From Bradyrhizobium agreste (GTDB lineage: Bacteria; Pseudomonadota; Alphaproteobacteria; Rhizobiales; Xanthobacteraceae): a stretch of 64,000 nt of DNA. The DNA lies in assembly GCF_016031625.1 (NCBI RefSeq), contig NZ_JACCHP010000016.1, forward strand, positions 1-64,000, written 5' to 3'. The notes beneath the pieces were generated by a model. It had not been told where the DNA came from. It was given only the letters and a program-made list of their open reading frames with translations, and did not search any database. Shown piece by piece: positions 36,488 through 45,856 of the stretch. The position numbers and the translations under genes were made by a program. Numbering within the stretch: the first letter of the stretch is position 1; every line of letters begins with the position of its first letter.

Positions 36488-37933
36488 ATGGGACGTTTCG
36501 TTGAAGGCGCGGACAGATCCCAACTGACGCTCTTGCCGGAATGCCTGGAGGATTGGGTAAGCGAGGACAATGCGGTCCATGTGATCGATGCGTTTGTCGA
36601 GGCGCTGGACCTCCATGGAATGGGGTTCGAGCGTGTAGTCGCCAAGGAGACGGGCCGGCCCTCCTATCATCCGGCAGTCCTTCTGAAGCTTTACATCTAC
36701 GGTTATCTCAATCGGGTGCAATCCAGCCGGCGCCTTGAACGCGAGGCGTGCCGCAATGTCGAGGTGATGTGGCTGATTGGCCGCCTGGCTCCTGATCACA
36801 AGACGGTCGCCGATTTCCGGAAAGACAATGGCGCGGCGATCCGGAAGGTTTGTGCGAAGTTCATTGCCCTATGCCGGCAGATGGGCCTGTTGCAGATCCC
36901 GAGCGTCGCAATCGACGGCAGCAAGTTCAAGGCGGTGAACAACCGCGACCGCAACTTCACGCATGCCAAGATGGCGAGGCGGATAGCGCAGATCGAGGAA
37001 AGCGTCGGTCGATATCTGCGTCAACTCGATAGCGCCGATCGGCAGGAGCCATCGGAAGCGATCAGCATCAAGACGACGAGGATTAAGGAAAAGATCGCTC
37101 GGCTGAAGCAGGAGATGAGCCGCCTGGAAGTCCTTGATGCGCAGATGCGCAACACGCCGGATCAACAGATATCGCTCACCGATCCGGACGCCCGTTCGAT
37201 GGCCACCAGCGGACGCGGATCGGGCGTCGTCGGCTACAATGTCCAGGTCGCCGTGGACACCGAACACCATCTGATTGTTACGCACGAGGTTATAAGCGTC
37301 GGCAACGACCGTGGACAGCTTGCTCGGATGTCGAAGCAAGCCAAAGAAGTGCTCGAAGTGGACAAACTCGAGGCGGTCGCCGACCGTGGCTACTTCGACG
37401 GAGAGGAGATATTGGCCTGCGAAGAGGCTGGCGTTGCAGTCACCTTGCCCAAGCCCATGACGTCGAACGCCAAGGCGGAGGGCCGGTTCGGCAAACAGGA
37501 CTTCGCGTACCTGCCTGATGAGGACGTCTACCGCTGCCCTTCCGGCCAGCTGCTGCCCTATCACTACACCAACATCGAGCATGGAATGACGCTGCGCCGT
37601 TACTGGTCGACAGCGGCGTGCCAATGCTGCGAGATCAAGAGCCAATGTACGCCGTCCAAGGAGCGCCGCATCACGCGCTGGGAGCATGAGCATGTGGTCG
37701 AGGAGGTCCAGAGACGGCTCGATTCCGATCCCGACGCCATGCGGAGGCGGCGCGAGACGGTCGAGCATCCCTTCGGCACGATCAAAGCCCGTATGGGTGC
37801 GACCCACTTCCTGATGAAGCGCCTACCGAACGTCGCCGCCGAGATGGCGCTGCATGTTCTCGCCTATAACCTCACACGGGTGATGAACATCGTCGGCAAA
37901 CCGGGCCTGATTGCAGCCATCCGCGCCGCCTGA
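36488..37933 (+). CDS. IS1182-family transposase
   Basis: 481 residues, intact. The N-terminal QLTLLPECLEDWVSEDNAV and YHPAVLLKLYIYGYLNRVQS, the region GRLAPDHKTVADFRKDN and the C-terminal HPFGTIKARMG are diagnostic of IS1182. DDE residues fall in AIDGSKF, VADRGYFDG and the C-terminal ETVEHPFG. A coiled-coil segment (~190-230) and a Cys cluster (CQCCEIKSQC) are normal for the family. Undamaged, so possibly still mobile. I could not confirm terminal inverted repeats. Confidence 0.9.
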   Translation: MGRFVEGADRSQLTLLPECLEDWVSEDNAVHVIDAFVEALDLHGMGFERVVAKETGRPSYHPAVLLKLYIYGYLNRVQSSRRLEREACRNVEVMWLIGRLAPDHKTVADFRKDNGAAIRKVCAKFIALCRQMGLLQIPSVAIDGSKFKAVNNRDRNFTHAKMARRIAQIEESVGRYLRQLDSADRQEPSEAISIKTTRIKEKIARLKQEMSRLEVLDAQMRNTPDQQISLTDPDARSMATSGRGSGVVGYNVQVAVDTEHHLIVTHEVISVGNDRGQLARMSKQAKEVLEVDKLEAVADRGYFDGEEILACEEAGVAVTLPKPMTSNAKAEGRFGKQDFAYLPDEDVYRCPSGQLLPYHYTNIEHGMTLRRYWSTAACQCCEIKSQCTPSKERRITRWEHEHVVEEVQRRLDSDPDAMRRRRETVEHPFGTIKARMGATHFLMKRLPNVAAEMALHVLAYNLTRVMNIVGKPGLIAAIRAA

Positions 37934-38164
37934 AGGCCGAAAAGTGCGTCCATAGCGCAATACCACTCGCGATACCCACTTTGGCCGGTCATTGGACGAT
38001 CCGATGCGAGAACATCGAACGCCTGCAATGATTGGCGATCACGGTCGCGTACTGACCATCTGTTTGCACACCACCAAGACCCAATGGAGACATTCCGGCC
38101 ATTGCGTTCGATGCTATAATTGGAGCACCAACGGTAGCGTAGCACCTGGATTTGGGGAGTTCCA

Positions 38165-39175
38165 TTGACGCCTAAAAACGAGTCGGGACTTCAAAACAAG
38201 GCTCTCGTCAGCGAGCCGGCTCTGGAACGTGCCGAACGCTTGGCCAATCTGCTGGCCTCGATAGTCGAGTCTAGCGACGATGCGATCGTTAGCAAGAATC
38301 TAGATGGCATTATCACAAGCTGGAACAAGGCGGCTGAGCGCATCTTCGGCTACTCGGCCCCCGAGGCGATCGGCCGGCCTATTACACTTGTGATCCCGGA
38401 GGACCGGCAAAGCGAAGAACGCGACATTTTGACCCGCATCCGACGAGGTGAGCGCATCGACCATTTTGAGACTGTTCGGCGACGGAAGGATGGTAGCTCG
38501 ATCATCGTTTCGTTGACCATTTCTCCCGTCAAAGACGGCAACGGCAACGTCGTTGGCGCATCAAAGATTGCTAGAGATATTACCGAACGGAAGCAAACTC
38601 AGGAGCAGATTAGTATTCTGGCTCGCGAGGCGGAGCACCGAAGCAAGAACATCCTCGCGAACGTACAGGCAGTCATCAATCTTTCTCAGTCCGACACCTC
38701 CGAGGGCCTCAAGGAAGTGATCAGCGGGCGCATCCAAGCGATGGCAAATGTTCACTCGCTGTTTGTTGAAGCGCGGTGGATAGGAGCCGAAGTCTCGGCC
38801 ATCGCCAAGCAGGAGCTCGCCCCTTATCTCGAAGAGGGCGACGACAAGCGGATCGTGATGGAGGGTCTGCAGACCGTGTTAGACCCCACCGCTGCGCAGG
38901 CGGTTGCTGTGGTCTTGCATGAATTAGCAACCAATGCTTCCAAGTATGGAGCGCTATCTAACGCGAAAGGCCGCATTGGATTGGCCTGGTCGCGCACCGA
39001 GGATGGACAGCTAATGCTCCGGTGGACGGAATTTGGCGGTCCGAGGGTAAATGCGCCCGAACGCAAGGGCTTTGGTAGTCGCCTCATCGAAGGAACGATC
39101 AGCCCGCTTGGCGGCAAGGTGCTCTTTGATTGGCGCGCGGAAGGGCTTGTTTGCGACATCACCGTTCCGACATAA
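38165..39175 (+). CDS. PAS-HWE-family sensor histidine kinase
   Basis: 336 residues. A PAS domain (~22-145: ESSDDAIVSKNLDGIITSWN, IFGYSAPEAIGRP, ASKIARDITERK) is followed by an HWE-type kinase: phosphoacceptor His in REAEHRSKNILANVQAV, N-box HELATNASKYGAL, the W-x-E motif RWTEFGGP and a G-box GFGSRLIEG. No membrane segments, so a cytoplasmic sensor; PAS ligand unknown. Start is TTG 38165 with GGGGAG 6 bases upstream. No response regulator gene is adjacent, so it is an orphan. Such kinases in alphaproteobacteria often serve stress or light signalling. Confidence 0.85.
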   Translation: MTPKNESGLQNKALVSEPALERAERLANLLASIVESSDDAIVSKNLDGIITSWNKAAERIFGYSAPEAIGRPITLVIPEDRQSEERDILTRIRRGERIDHFETVRRRKDGSSIIVSLTISPVKDGNGNVVGASKIARDITERKQTQEQISILAREAEHRSKNILANVQAVINLSQSDTSEGLKEVISGRIQAMANVHSLFVEARWIGAEVSAIAKQELAPYLEEGDDKRIVMEGLQTVLDPTAAQAVAVVLHELATNASKYGALSNAKGRIGLAWSRTEDGQLMLRWTEFGGPRVNAPERKGFGSRLIEGTISPLGGKVLFDWRAEGLVCDITVPT

Positions 39176-39232
39176 AATCCCAGTCGAGCTTGGCTTCGCC
39201 GCTCTCGCTCGGCAACTTCTCCTCATGGCCCA

Positions 39233-39280
39233 TATCGTCGCTAGAGCGGACGCGGGGCCACGCTCGCTTCGACGGCCGCT
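39233..39280. repeat. Direct repeat copy 2 flanking the IS1182-kinase segment
   Basis: Same 33-bp core as at 36375-36420, with ATCGTCGC/GTCGTCGG just before it in the two copies. Confidence 0.7.
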
Positions 39281-39480
39281 TGTGACCCGCACCGACCTCG
39301 GGCGACATTTCAATGCCCGCGCGGCGGCGGGTCTCCGATGTCACGACAGGCGTCGTCCAAATCTCGCCGAGCGTGTAAAAAGGCTCCGGCGACCGAGACG
39401 GGATTGGTAACATTTCGTGATTAAACTGCTTAACTCTCTAATCGACTAATGATTATTTCGAGAAAATCATAGGAGCCGCC

Positions 39481-39678
39481 ATGTCCTCTCCAGAAGAAGA
39501 CGATCGGCGCGAATTTTTAAGATCCTGCGGCAGGTTCGCCTCCGTAACACCTCCCACTATTACAGCGTTGCTTTCGACCTCACTTGGTAGCAGCGCAATT
39601 ACCAGCTCGAACGGCCGGCGTCGTGTATGCCTAATAACTATCGCTGAGAGCAGAAGGCCGCACGAGAGGCAGCCTTAG
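39481..39678 (+). CDS. Small conserved peptide of the DDRREFL...TPP type
   Basis: 65 residues from ATG 39481, preceded by AGGAG at ideal distance. The N-terminal part EEDDRREFLRSCGRFASVTP and TITALLSTSLGSSAI matches, from memory, a small-protein family that recurs in rhizobial genomes and has no known function; the RRxFL pattern recalls a Tat-type signal. After SSAIT the sequence departs from that pattern, which could mean a frameshift in the last third. Confidence 0.55.
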   Translation: MSSPEEDDRREFLRSCGRFASVTPPTITALLSTSLGSSAITSSNGRRRVCLITIAESRRPHERQP

Positions 39679-39892
39679 ACTGTCACCGGTATTTGCCGCC
39701 GGGTAATGAAGCGAGAAGCTGGACAATCGCGGCGACTTGCACTTTCGGGTTTTAGCCCGCGAGCATCGGCCGCATGTGCTCTACGAGCGCTCCGATTGCC
39801 GTAGCCTCTCTCGCATTTCCCCGCTGTTCATTGATCAATCAGGTAGGCGGCTGCTTACTTGACCGCATCTTTCCGTTCGGACGCGTCTGCTG

Positions 39893-40000
39893 ATGGCCCA
39901 TCGGCGAAGTCGCGGCTGGCGTCATGGAGGTCCGGATTTTGAGGCAGAGCGGACCAGATTTGCTCATTCTGAGTTCTTCGCAGTTTGACCCACAGCCGAC
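39893..40000. repeat. Intergenic repeat element, copy 2
   Basis: TGGCCCATCGGCGAAGTCGC ... GAGGTCCGG ... GCGGACCAGATTTGCTCATT ... GAGTTCTTCGCAGTTTGACCC aligns with 32064-32172. A third, weaker copy may lie at about 40459-40522. No gene is visible between 39679 and 40012. Confidence 0.6.
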
Positions 40001-40012
40001 TTGCACGAAGCT

Positions 40013-40330
40013 TCAGAGAGGCGCTCTCGCCTTCATCAAAACGAACAGGTGAGAACCGGCAGCGATTAGGGAGAAAATGACTATCCCTAATTCAGCACTG
40101 TGCACATGCTGCGGCGCATATGTTGAAGCCAGCCAAATGAAGAGCCTGACGACCGCCATGAAGGCAATCATTCCCCACATAGCGAGCCATTTTGGCGCGT
40201 ACCAAGTTGGCTCTCCATTTGGACCCCACTGCATAGCAATGCGCTCGCTTGCGACACGCGGGCCAAGATAAAGGTTTAACCCAACGACCAACGCGATAGC
40301 GAAGCCAAAGACGTAGTCTGCTGGCACCAT
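40013..40330 (-). CDS. Small membrane protein, DUF1648-like
   Basis: 105 residues from ATG 40330, with AAGGCGG 7-8 bases upstream. Three hydrophobic segments are visible (FGFAIALVVGLNLYLG, WLAMWGMIAFMAVVRLFIWL, LGIVIFSLIAAGSHLFVLM). The loop IAMQWGPNGEPTWYAPKW matches the DUF1648 pattern found in SdpI-like immunity proteins and other small membrane proteins. Role unknown; intact. Confidence 0.65.
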   Translation of the reverse strand: MVPADYVFGFAIALVVGLNLYLGPRVASERIAMQWGPNGEPTWYAPKWLAMWGMIAFMAVVRLFIWLASTYAPQHVHSAELGIVIFSLIAAGSHLFVLMKARAPL

Positions 40331-40607
40331 GCTTTCCGCCTTCAAACACCAGCCGAGACTATCCAGAGACGGACAAGCAATCCACTCTTGTTTAGGTGGA
40401 GCCGTTTGCGTCTCGTTCCTTATGGTTGCCGATAGATTGACTGGACGCTACGACCGCTTCTGGCCCTCTTCGGAAGTCCGACAGCGTCCGCTTTCGTGCC
40501 GCTGTTGGATGAGAAGCGGACATCACGCGCGCCTTCTCTTAGCAGCAGATTTTATGATGGGGTGGACGCCCCGCCGACGGCATCGATGTGCCAAAGTGGA
40601 CGTGTGG

Positions 40608-41624
40608 GTTAGCATAATCGGTCTGGATATCGCCAAGCATGTTTTCCACGTTCATGGCGCGGACGGGAAAGGACGGACTTTGTTCAGCAAACGGATCAGC
40701 CGGGGAAAGTTGCTGGATTTCTTCGCGGCTCAGCCGATTTGCACAGTAGCCTTAGAGGCATGTGGAGGAGCTCATCACTGGGCTCGGCAGCTCGCGCAGC
40801 TTGGCCATAGCGTTTGGCCGATCCCTTCCCGCCTATGTAAAGCCAATTTGTGAAGCGACAAAAGAACGACGCAATTGATCGAAGCCGCGCAGCGGCCCAG
40901 CATGCGGTTCGTTGCCGTAAAGAGCGAGGAGCAACAGGCTGCGGGCTTGGTATTTCGAACCCGTGACCTGTTAGTGCGGGAACGAACCCAGCTCATCAAC
41001 GCGATCCGAGGACACTTCACGGAGTATGGCTGGATTGCGCCCAAGGGGCCATCACATGTGGCGAAACTTACCGATCACATCGAAGAAGAAAGCCATGGCC
41101 AGTTCACTTCCCGAAGCGGCCCGCCCCATGTTACGAATGATGCTAGACCTGCTCGCCGAGTTGAATGGCAAGATCGCATATCTCGACCGGGAGATCGCTC
41201 GGCGCGCTTGCGAAGACGAGGTATCGCGCAGGCTGATGACCATTCCTGGCATTGGCCCAATCTGCGCCACCGCGATCGCCGCTCTAGCGCCGCCGGCCGA
41301 GACCTTTTCCAAAGGCCGTGACTTCGCGGCATGGGCTCGGTCTCACGCCTCTTCAAAGATCGACAGGCGGCAAGCAGAAGCTCGGTGCGACATCCAATAT
41401 GGGCGAACGCACGCTTAGGCGCCTCCTCATCATCGGCAGCAGCGCGGTTGTGCAACAGGCGAGCAAAACGCGGTGCGCCAAGTGGTTCGTGGCTCGAACA
41501 GATGCTGGCTCGCAAACCACGCATGCTGGTAATGGTCGCGCTCGCCAACAAGATGGCGCGGATCGTCTGGGCGCTACTTATCAAGCAGGAGAATTACAGG
41601 GCTCCGGTCGCAGCTAAGGCGTGA
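40608..41624 (+). pseudogene. IS110-family transposase, multiply frameshifted
   Basis: Pieces in different frames: IIGLDIAKHVFHVHGADGKG with ALEACGGAHHWARQLAQLGH (DEDD catalytic half), RTRDLLVRERTQLINAIRGH, SRRLMTIPGIGPICATAIAA (C-terminal helix-hairpin-helix and Ser region), and MLVMVALANKMARIVWALL. At least three shifts and one stop (near 40852) separate them. Inactive. Confidence 0.75.
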
Positions 41625-42505
41625 TCCTGGCGGACCTGAGGTCGTCGGAGGTGTAGTCGGTCGAAGGAGAGTATGGCGCAACAATCGGCGAGACGAGGCC
41701 GGAAGAACCAGGCGTACTCATCGTGCCCAGAGCACGCTTTTATGATTGGTTCCGGTCTGCGAACTCCCATACGGGCCCGCAGCTTCATCGCTGCACCATC
41801 AGAGGCTGGACAGATGGCAGCATCCGACTACGTGCCGATCTTCTTCAAAAATCGCTTGCATCTCGCGGGGCGTCCACCGATGAGTACGCACCCTAAGACA
41901 TGAGCGACGTCCTACACGCTCGACGCGCTGAGGCCGCCAGTTAACTGCCCCTTGAGCCTCTTCCGCTCACGCCGAGGTCCCAGAATGATACCGGTGCGGC
42001 GCTGAGCGCCGCCTGCGCGAATTCCTGCGCGATCTCCGGCGTGCTCTTGGCCGCCATACAGCCCCTTCCCGGCCAACGCCGACTGGTATCCACTACAGCC
42101 GTCGTCATCCCTATAAGATTTAGTGAATGGATCAATTTCGGCGAGGATTGCATCCTCGCTAAATCTGAAAGTCCGCGGAAGAGGCGGTAAGGGCGCATCG
42201 CGATGCTGCCCGTGAGAACGCCTCGTCTGCAGTCAGACGTGCGCTCAGAGCTCAAGGCGCGCTTGCGTCAGTCCGCAGAACGAAGGGCCTCTGAGTGCGA
42301 TTGGCGCAATGAGTTGCACCTGGGCCGCTGCCGCGCGCCTCCGCGGTCACCTTTCGGGGAGATCGAGCGCCGCCATGTCCGTAGATCTGCCGGCCGAGGG
42401 TTTTCAACAAGCGCCCCATTCAGCGTGCCGGCATCCGAAAACAACAGGAGGTAGCGACGCCCGGGTGGAAGCAAAATTGACGCTCCTCGTAATTGGATGG
42501 CCGCT
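41625..42505. other. No gene recognised
   Basis: About 880 bp between the IS110 remnant and the end of the LRR-NEL gene show no recognisable gene on either strand. Confidence 0.4.
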
Positions 42506-44878
42506 TCACAGCTCAAGCCCGTGGTCCCCAAGCACTTGGCGCATCAGAGGGCCCTTGATCTCGCGGGCGATCTCCTCGCCGATCTGGGCCCCGAATTGCA
42601 CCTCGGCATCGCTATCTCCGGTTAGCTGATGCTCGGCGAGCCGTTGCTCAAGGCGGCTCGGAAACTCCTCGTCCATCGCCTGCCTGAGCCGGCCCTCCAT
42701 CTGTGCATAGGCTTGTGGGGCGATCCGGCTCACCACCATCTCCCAGGGCTGCCAGCGAGTTGCCAGATAGTCGGCGAACCCGGCCGCCTCCTCATTGCGC
42801 ACCTGGATCTCGGCTGCGGTGATGTCGTCTTCAGTGACGTGGGCGACATCAAAGAATCGCATGTCCGGAGCGATGAGCTGCAGGTCCAGCCGCTCACGTA
42901 GCTTGACCTGATAGGCGAGATAGACCTCGATCTCGTCGACGAACCCGAGCGAGTCGACCTTCTGACGGGCGATCGGCTCGAGTGCGTTCAGGCGGAACAG
43001 GACCCGCGCCTGCTGGATGAGTTCGCCAAGCCGATCGTCATAGGCTCCGTCCTCGACATCAGCCTTCAGACGTGCGGTCTGCATGCCGTTCCAGGTCAGG
43101 GTGACTCGATCCTGGCAGGTCTCGCTCGCCCCGTAGGCCAGCTCGAAAAACTGCCGCCGCAATTCCGGCCTGATCGCTGCCTGCCGTAGATCCTCGGCCA
43201 CCGCCTCCCGGAATTCGGGATTGTCATAATTCACAGTCTTCTGCAGCTTGTCGAGGAAGAGCGCGTATTCCGGGGCCCCCTCCTCGTGGGCGAAGTTCTG
43301 CCAGGCGGCGATCGCCTCCGGCTCGCCCTTCAACCAGTCCGCGACCGCATCGGCCAGCGGCCGTTCCTGGACCACCATTGTCCCCTCATCCATTGAAAAG
43401 AAGACGCGCGGGCCGGCATAGCTCGGCGCATTCAGGGCTGCCGCCAAATTCGTCCGCACCTGCTCGGGCAATGCATTATCCTCCACATAAACCATGCACC
43501 CAGAACCTAGCCGGGTTAGCAGGGTCTCCGGCAGGCTGGTCAGCCGATTGTTGCGTGCCTCGAGCACCTGGAGCTCGGTCGGGAGGTTCTCGGGCAAGCT
43601 CGACAGGCTGTTGCCGCTGACGTGGAGTCTCTGGAGCTCAGTCGGGAGGGTCTCGGGCAGGCTGTTCAGCCGGTTATCGCGGGCGAAGAGCAACAGGAGC
43701 TCGGCCGGGAGAGTGTCGGGCAGGCTGGTCAGCCGGTTGCCGTCGGCTTCGAGCTCTTTGAGTTCGGGCGGGAGAGTGTCGGGTAGACTGGTCAACCGGT
43801 TGCTGCCGAGGGCAAGCGACTGAAGCCCGGTCGGTAGGGTGTCGGGTAGGCGGGTCAGCAAGTTGCCGCGGACATCGAGGTCCTGGAGCCCGGCCGGCAG
43901 GTTGTCTGGCAGGCTGGTCAGCCGATTGCTGCAGACGGCGAGTGTCGAAAGGCTCTCCGGAAGCGTTTCGGGAAGCCCGGTCAGCTGGTTGCCGCCGATG
44001 ACCAGAGATTGGAGTCCGGTCGGGAGGGTGTCGGGCAGGCGGGTTAGCCGGTTGTTGCTGGCACCAAGCGTCCGGAGTCCGGACGGGAGGGTGTCAGGCA
44101 GGCGCACCAGCTCGTTATCGCTGACATTGAGCGACTGGAGCCCGGGCGGAAGGGCGGCGGGCAGTGTCGTCAGGCCCAGATCATGCAGCTCCAGCCCTGT
44201 ATAGACGTCGCCGGCCTCTGCCCAGGCTCTAATTCGTCTTACGGCCTCTCGGCGGTCTTCGTCTTCCGTCTGCCCCTCCTCGGCGGCCCAGTTGTCCAAG
44301 ATGTGGTCGAGCCGCGATTGCCTGAGGACGGGGTCTTCAAGGTCCGTCGTACTGCCATCGCCTGGCCGGAGCTGTCGGCCGAAGATTGATGCTCCGAGAT
44401 TTTGCTGCCAAGGAATTGCCGGGGTGGTTGGCCACTCAGGCACCACATCAGCGGGCCACCAATGCTCCTCCTGATCGAAACTTTGCGTCGGCCAATTGGC
44501 GGCTGCATCCAGGCCGTGCCAACTATCCGTCAGACTGAAACTACCGGCTGGCAACTGGCCACCGCGATCCGCGGCCGCAAAAAGCAGATCTTGATTGACC
44601 CCGTGTCCAGAGAAGGCGGGCGAATCCGAGGGCAACCGCGAGGTGCCTTGTCCGACGCGATCCCCGTGCGGCATTCTCAAAAAATCTGCATCTCTGTTCG
44701 ACACAACGTCGCGGTCGCCGAGACTATTTGAATGCTGGGGCGGGCGCTCGTGCGGATGCAACTCGTTCAGGTGCTGCTGAAACCCCGCTTGGTACTCCTG
44801 CTGCTGTTCCAGCTCGTCGTCGTACGCCCGCTCGACATCTGGGGCCTCGAATGGGTGGAGGTGGTTGAACGGATCCAT
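42506..44878 (-). CDS. nopM: Type III effector, LRR-NEL E3 ubiquitin ligase (NopM-like)
   Basis: 790 residues from ATG 44878, with AGGAG 7 bases upstream and a tts box 58 bp upstream. N-terminus (~1-200) is polar, fit for secretion. Residues ~230-460 form about 11 short leucine-rich repeats of the bacterial type (LPDTLPTGLQSLxxxxNxLT). The C-terminal half is a NEL (IpaH-type) ligase domain with the catalytic Cys588 in SETCQDRVTLTWN and Asp590 completing the CxD motif. Known members are injected into plant cells, ubiquitinate targets through a Cys-thioester and influence nodulation. The frame is intact. No chaperone gene is adjacent. Confidence 0.92.
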   Translation of the reverse strand: MDPFNHLHPFEAPDVERAYDDELEQQQEYQAGFQQHLNELHPHERPPQHSNSLGDRDVVSNRDADFLRMPHGDRVGQGTSRLPSDSPAFSGHGVNQDLLFAAADRGGQLPAGSFSLTDSWHGLDAAANWPTQSFDQEEHWWPADVVPEWPTTPAIPWQQNLGASIFGRQLRPGDGSTTDLEDPVLRQSRLDHILDNWAAEEGQTEDEDRREAVRRIRAWAEAGDVYTGLELHDLGLTTLPAALPPGLQSLNVSDNELVRLPDTLPSGLRTLGASNNRLTRLPDTLPTGLQSLVIGGNQLTGLPETLPESLSTLAVCSNRLTSLPDNLPAGLQDLDVRGNLLTRLPDTLPTGLQSLALGSNRLTSLPDTLPPELKELEADGNRLTSLPDTLPAELLLLFARDNRLNSLPETLPTELQRLHVSGNSLSSLPENLPTELQVLEARNNRLTSLPETLLTRLGSGCMVYVEDNALPEQVRTNLAAALNAPSYAGPRVFFSMDEGTMVVQERPLADAVADWLKGEPEAIAAWQNFAHEEGAPEYALFLDKLQKTVNYDNPEFREAVAEDLRQAAIRPELRRQFFELAYGASETCQDRVTLTWNGMQTARLKADVEDGAYDDRLGELIQQARVLFRLNALEPIARQKVDSLGFVDEIEVYLAYQVKLRERLDLQLIAPDMRFFDVAHVTEDDITAAEIQVRNEEAAGFADYLATRWQPWEMVVSRIAPQAYAQMEGRLRQAMDEEFPSRLEQRLAEHQLTGDSDAEVQFGAQIGEEIAREIKGPLMRQVLGDHGLEL

Positions 44879-44935
44879 CCAATTCTCCTGACAAATCTGA
44901 GCAGCTAATGTCGAACCTGGATAAACACGTTCTCG

Positions 44936-44964
44936 CTACGCGGCTTAGCTTTCGAGAAGCTGAC
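44936..44964 (-). promoter_or_regulatory. tts box upstream of nopM-like gene
   Basis: On the minus strand the site reads GTCAGCTTCTCGAAAGCT, then AAGCCGCGTA, a full match to the TtsI consensus. It is 58 bp from the effector ATG. Confidence 0.93.
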
Positions 44965-45689
44965 GAGGAATCAGAATGATTGTAACTGCCCTGTTAGATC
45001 TCCGTGGGAGGCTTAGCGCTTGAATGCCCGTACCGCAGTTCGGCATGCCGAGTCCGGACCATCTCGGGGTTTCGAGAAGCCGATTTTTGAGCCTCTCAAG
45101 AACGTCCGCGCTTGTGCGCGCCGGAAGCTGGGAAGCATCGCAATGTCGGTACCAGTCTGGTCTACTGAACGTAAGGTCATATGTCCGCCGCTGCATGGTC
45201 CATATCTTCCGACACCGCCTTGCTAGCGACCTTCTCCGGTCCGGCGCGACTTTGTCGCAGAGCGGCCAATTGCTCCGAAGCGAGAGCCATGACCTAAGCG
45301 GCATCTTTGACGAAGGTAGAAATCCAAAGACTCGCATATTGACCCTGCCGGGGCTGGTACGCATCCACTGACCCCTTCCGCGATTCGCAACGCGAGCGGG
45401 CCAAGCGTTTGGACACAAGGATTTGGCCGCAAGAGTTTGGAGACAACGACCAGCATGAGGCGTGGCGGCTTGCCGAGTTCGTCTCCTTGATGGCGAAGAA
45501 GGCCACGACCATCAGCACGAAGCTCGCCGCAGCCTGGGCGCTCTGCCACTCGATCGGCACGCATCAGGCCTTGCGATAAACCGCCGTTTGCGGTTTCGCG
45601 CACCACGTCGCGAATATCGTGCCGGAGCAGACATCTTGCTATCCTGCGCGCCGCGCCAAGCTACATAAGCACGATGCGAAGATCGGGGC
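44965..45689. other. No gene recognised
   Basis: About 720 bp upstream of the tts box. One plus-strand frame (DNDQHEAWRLAEFVSLMAKK, ending near 45580) has a plausible helical pattern but no family or start that I can support. Confidence 0.4.
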
Positions 45690-45787
45690 CTGCTGGGCGA
45701 AATCCTTGTCGTCGTCTTCGAGTAGCGCCTCGAGTGCGATGATCGTATCGTTGTGCGGACATTCATCGGTCACGTCCCCCCGCGAGC
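45690..45787 (-). pseudogene. Relic of a second jetC (Wadjet) gene
   Basis: The minus strand reads GDVTDECPHNDTIIALEALL and EDDDKDFAQ. The intact JetC (near 21570-21660) has GDVPDDFPHKDTIIALEALL and EDPDKDFTQ at the corresponding place. About 95 bp are clearly homologous at the DNA level with several differences, so this is an independent, diverged copy and not a recent duplication. No other jet fragments are visible around it. Confidence 0.75.
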
Positions 45788-45856
45788 CTTGAGCGCAGAT
45801 GTGCAGCCACATTTTCAGGCGGTGAGGCAGGCGGGCTCGGCGACATGCGTCTATTC

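Noticed and set aside
36869..37807. A 312-codon minus-strand frame
   Set aside because: Antisense to the IS1182 transposase.
45062..45090. Possible third tts box (TTTCGAGAAGCCGAT)
   Set aside because: Only the central TTCGAGAAGC matches. The flanking GTCAG and the CC-n2-C-n-TA half are absent, and no gene follows.
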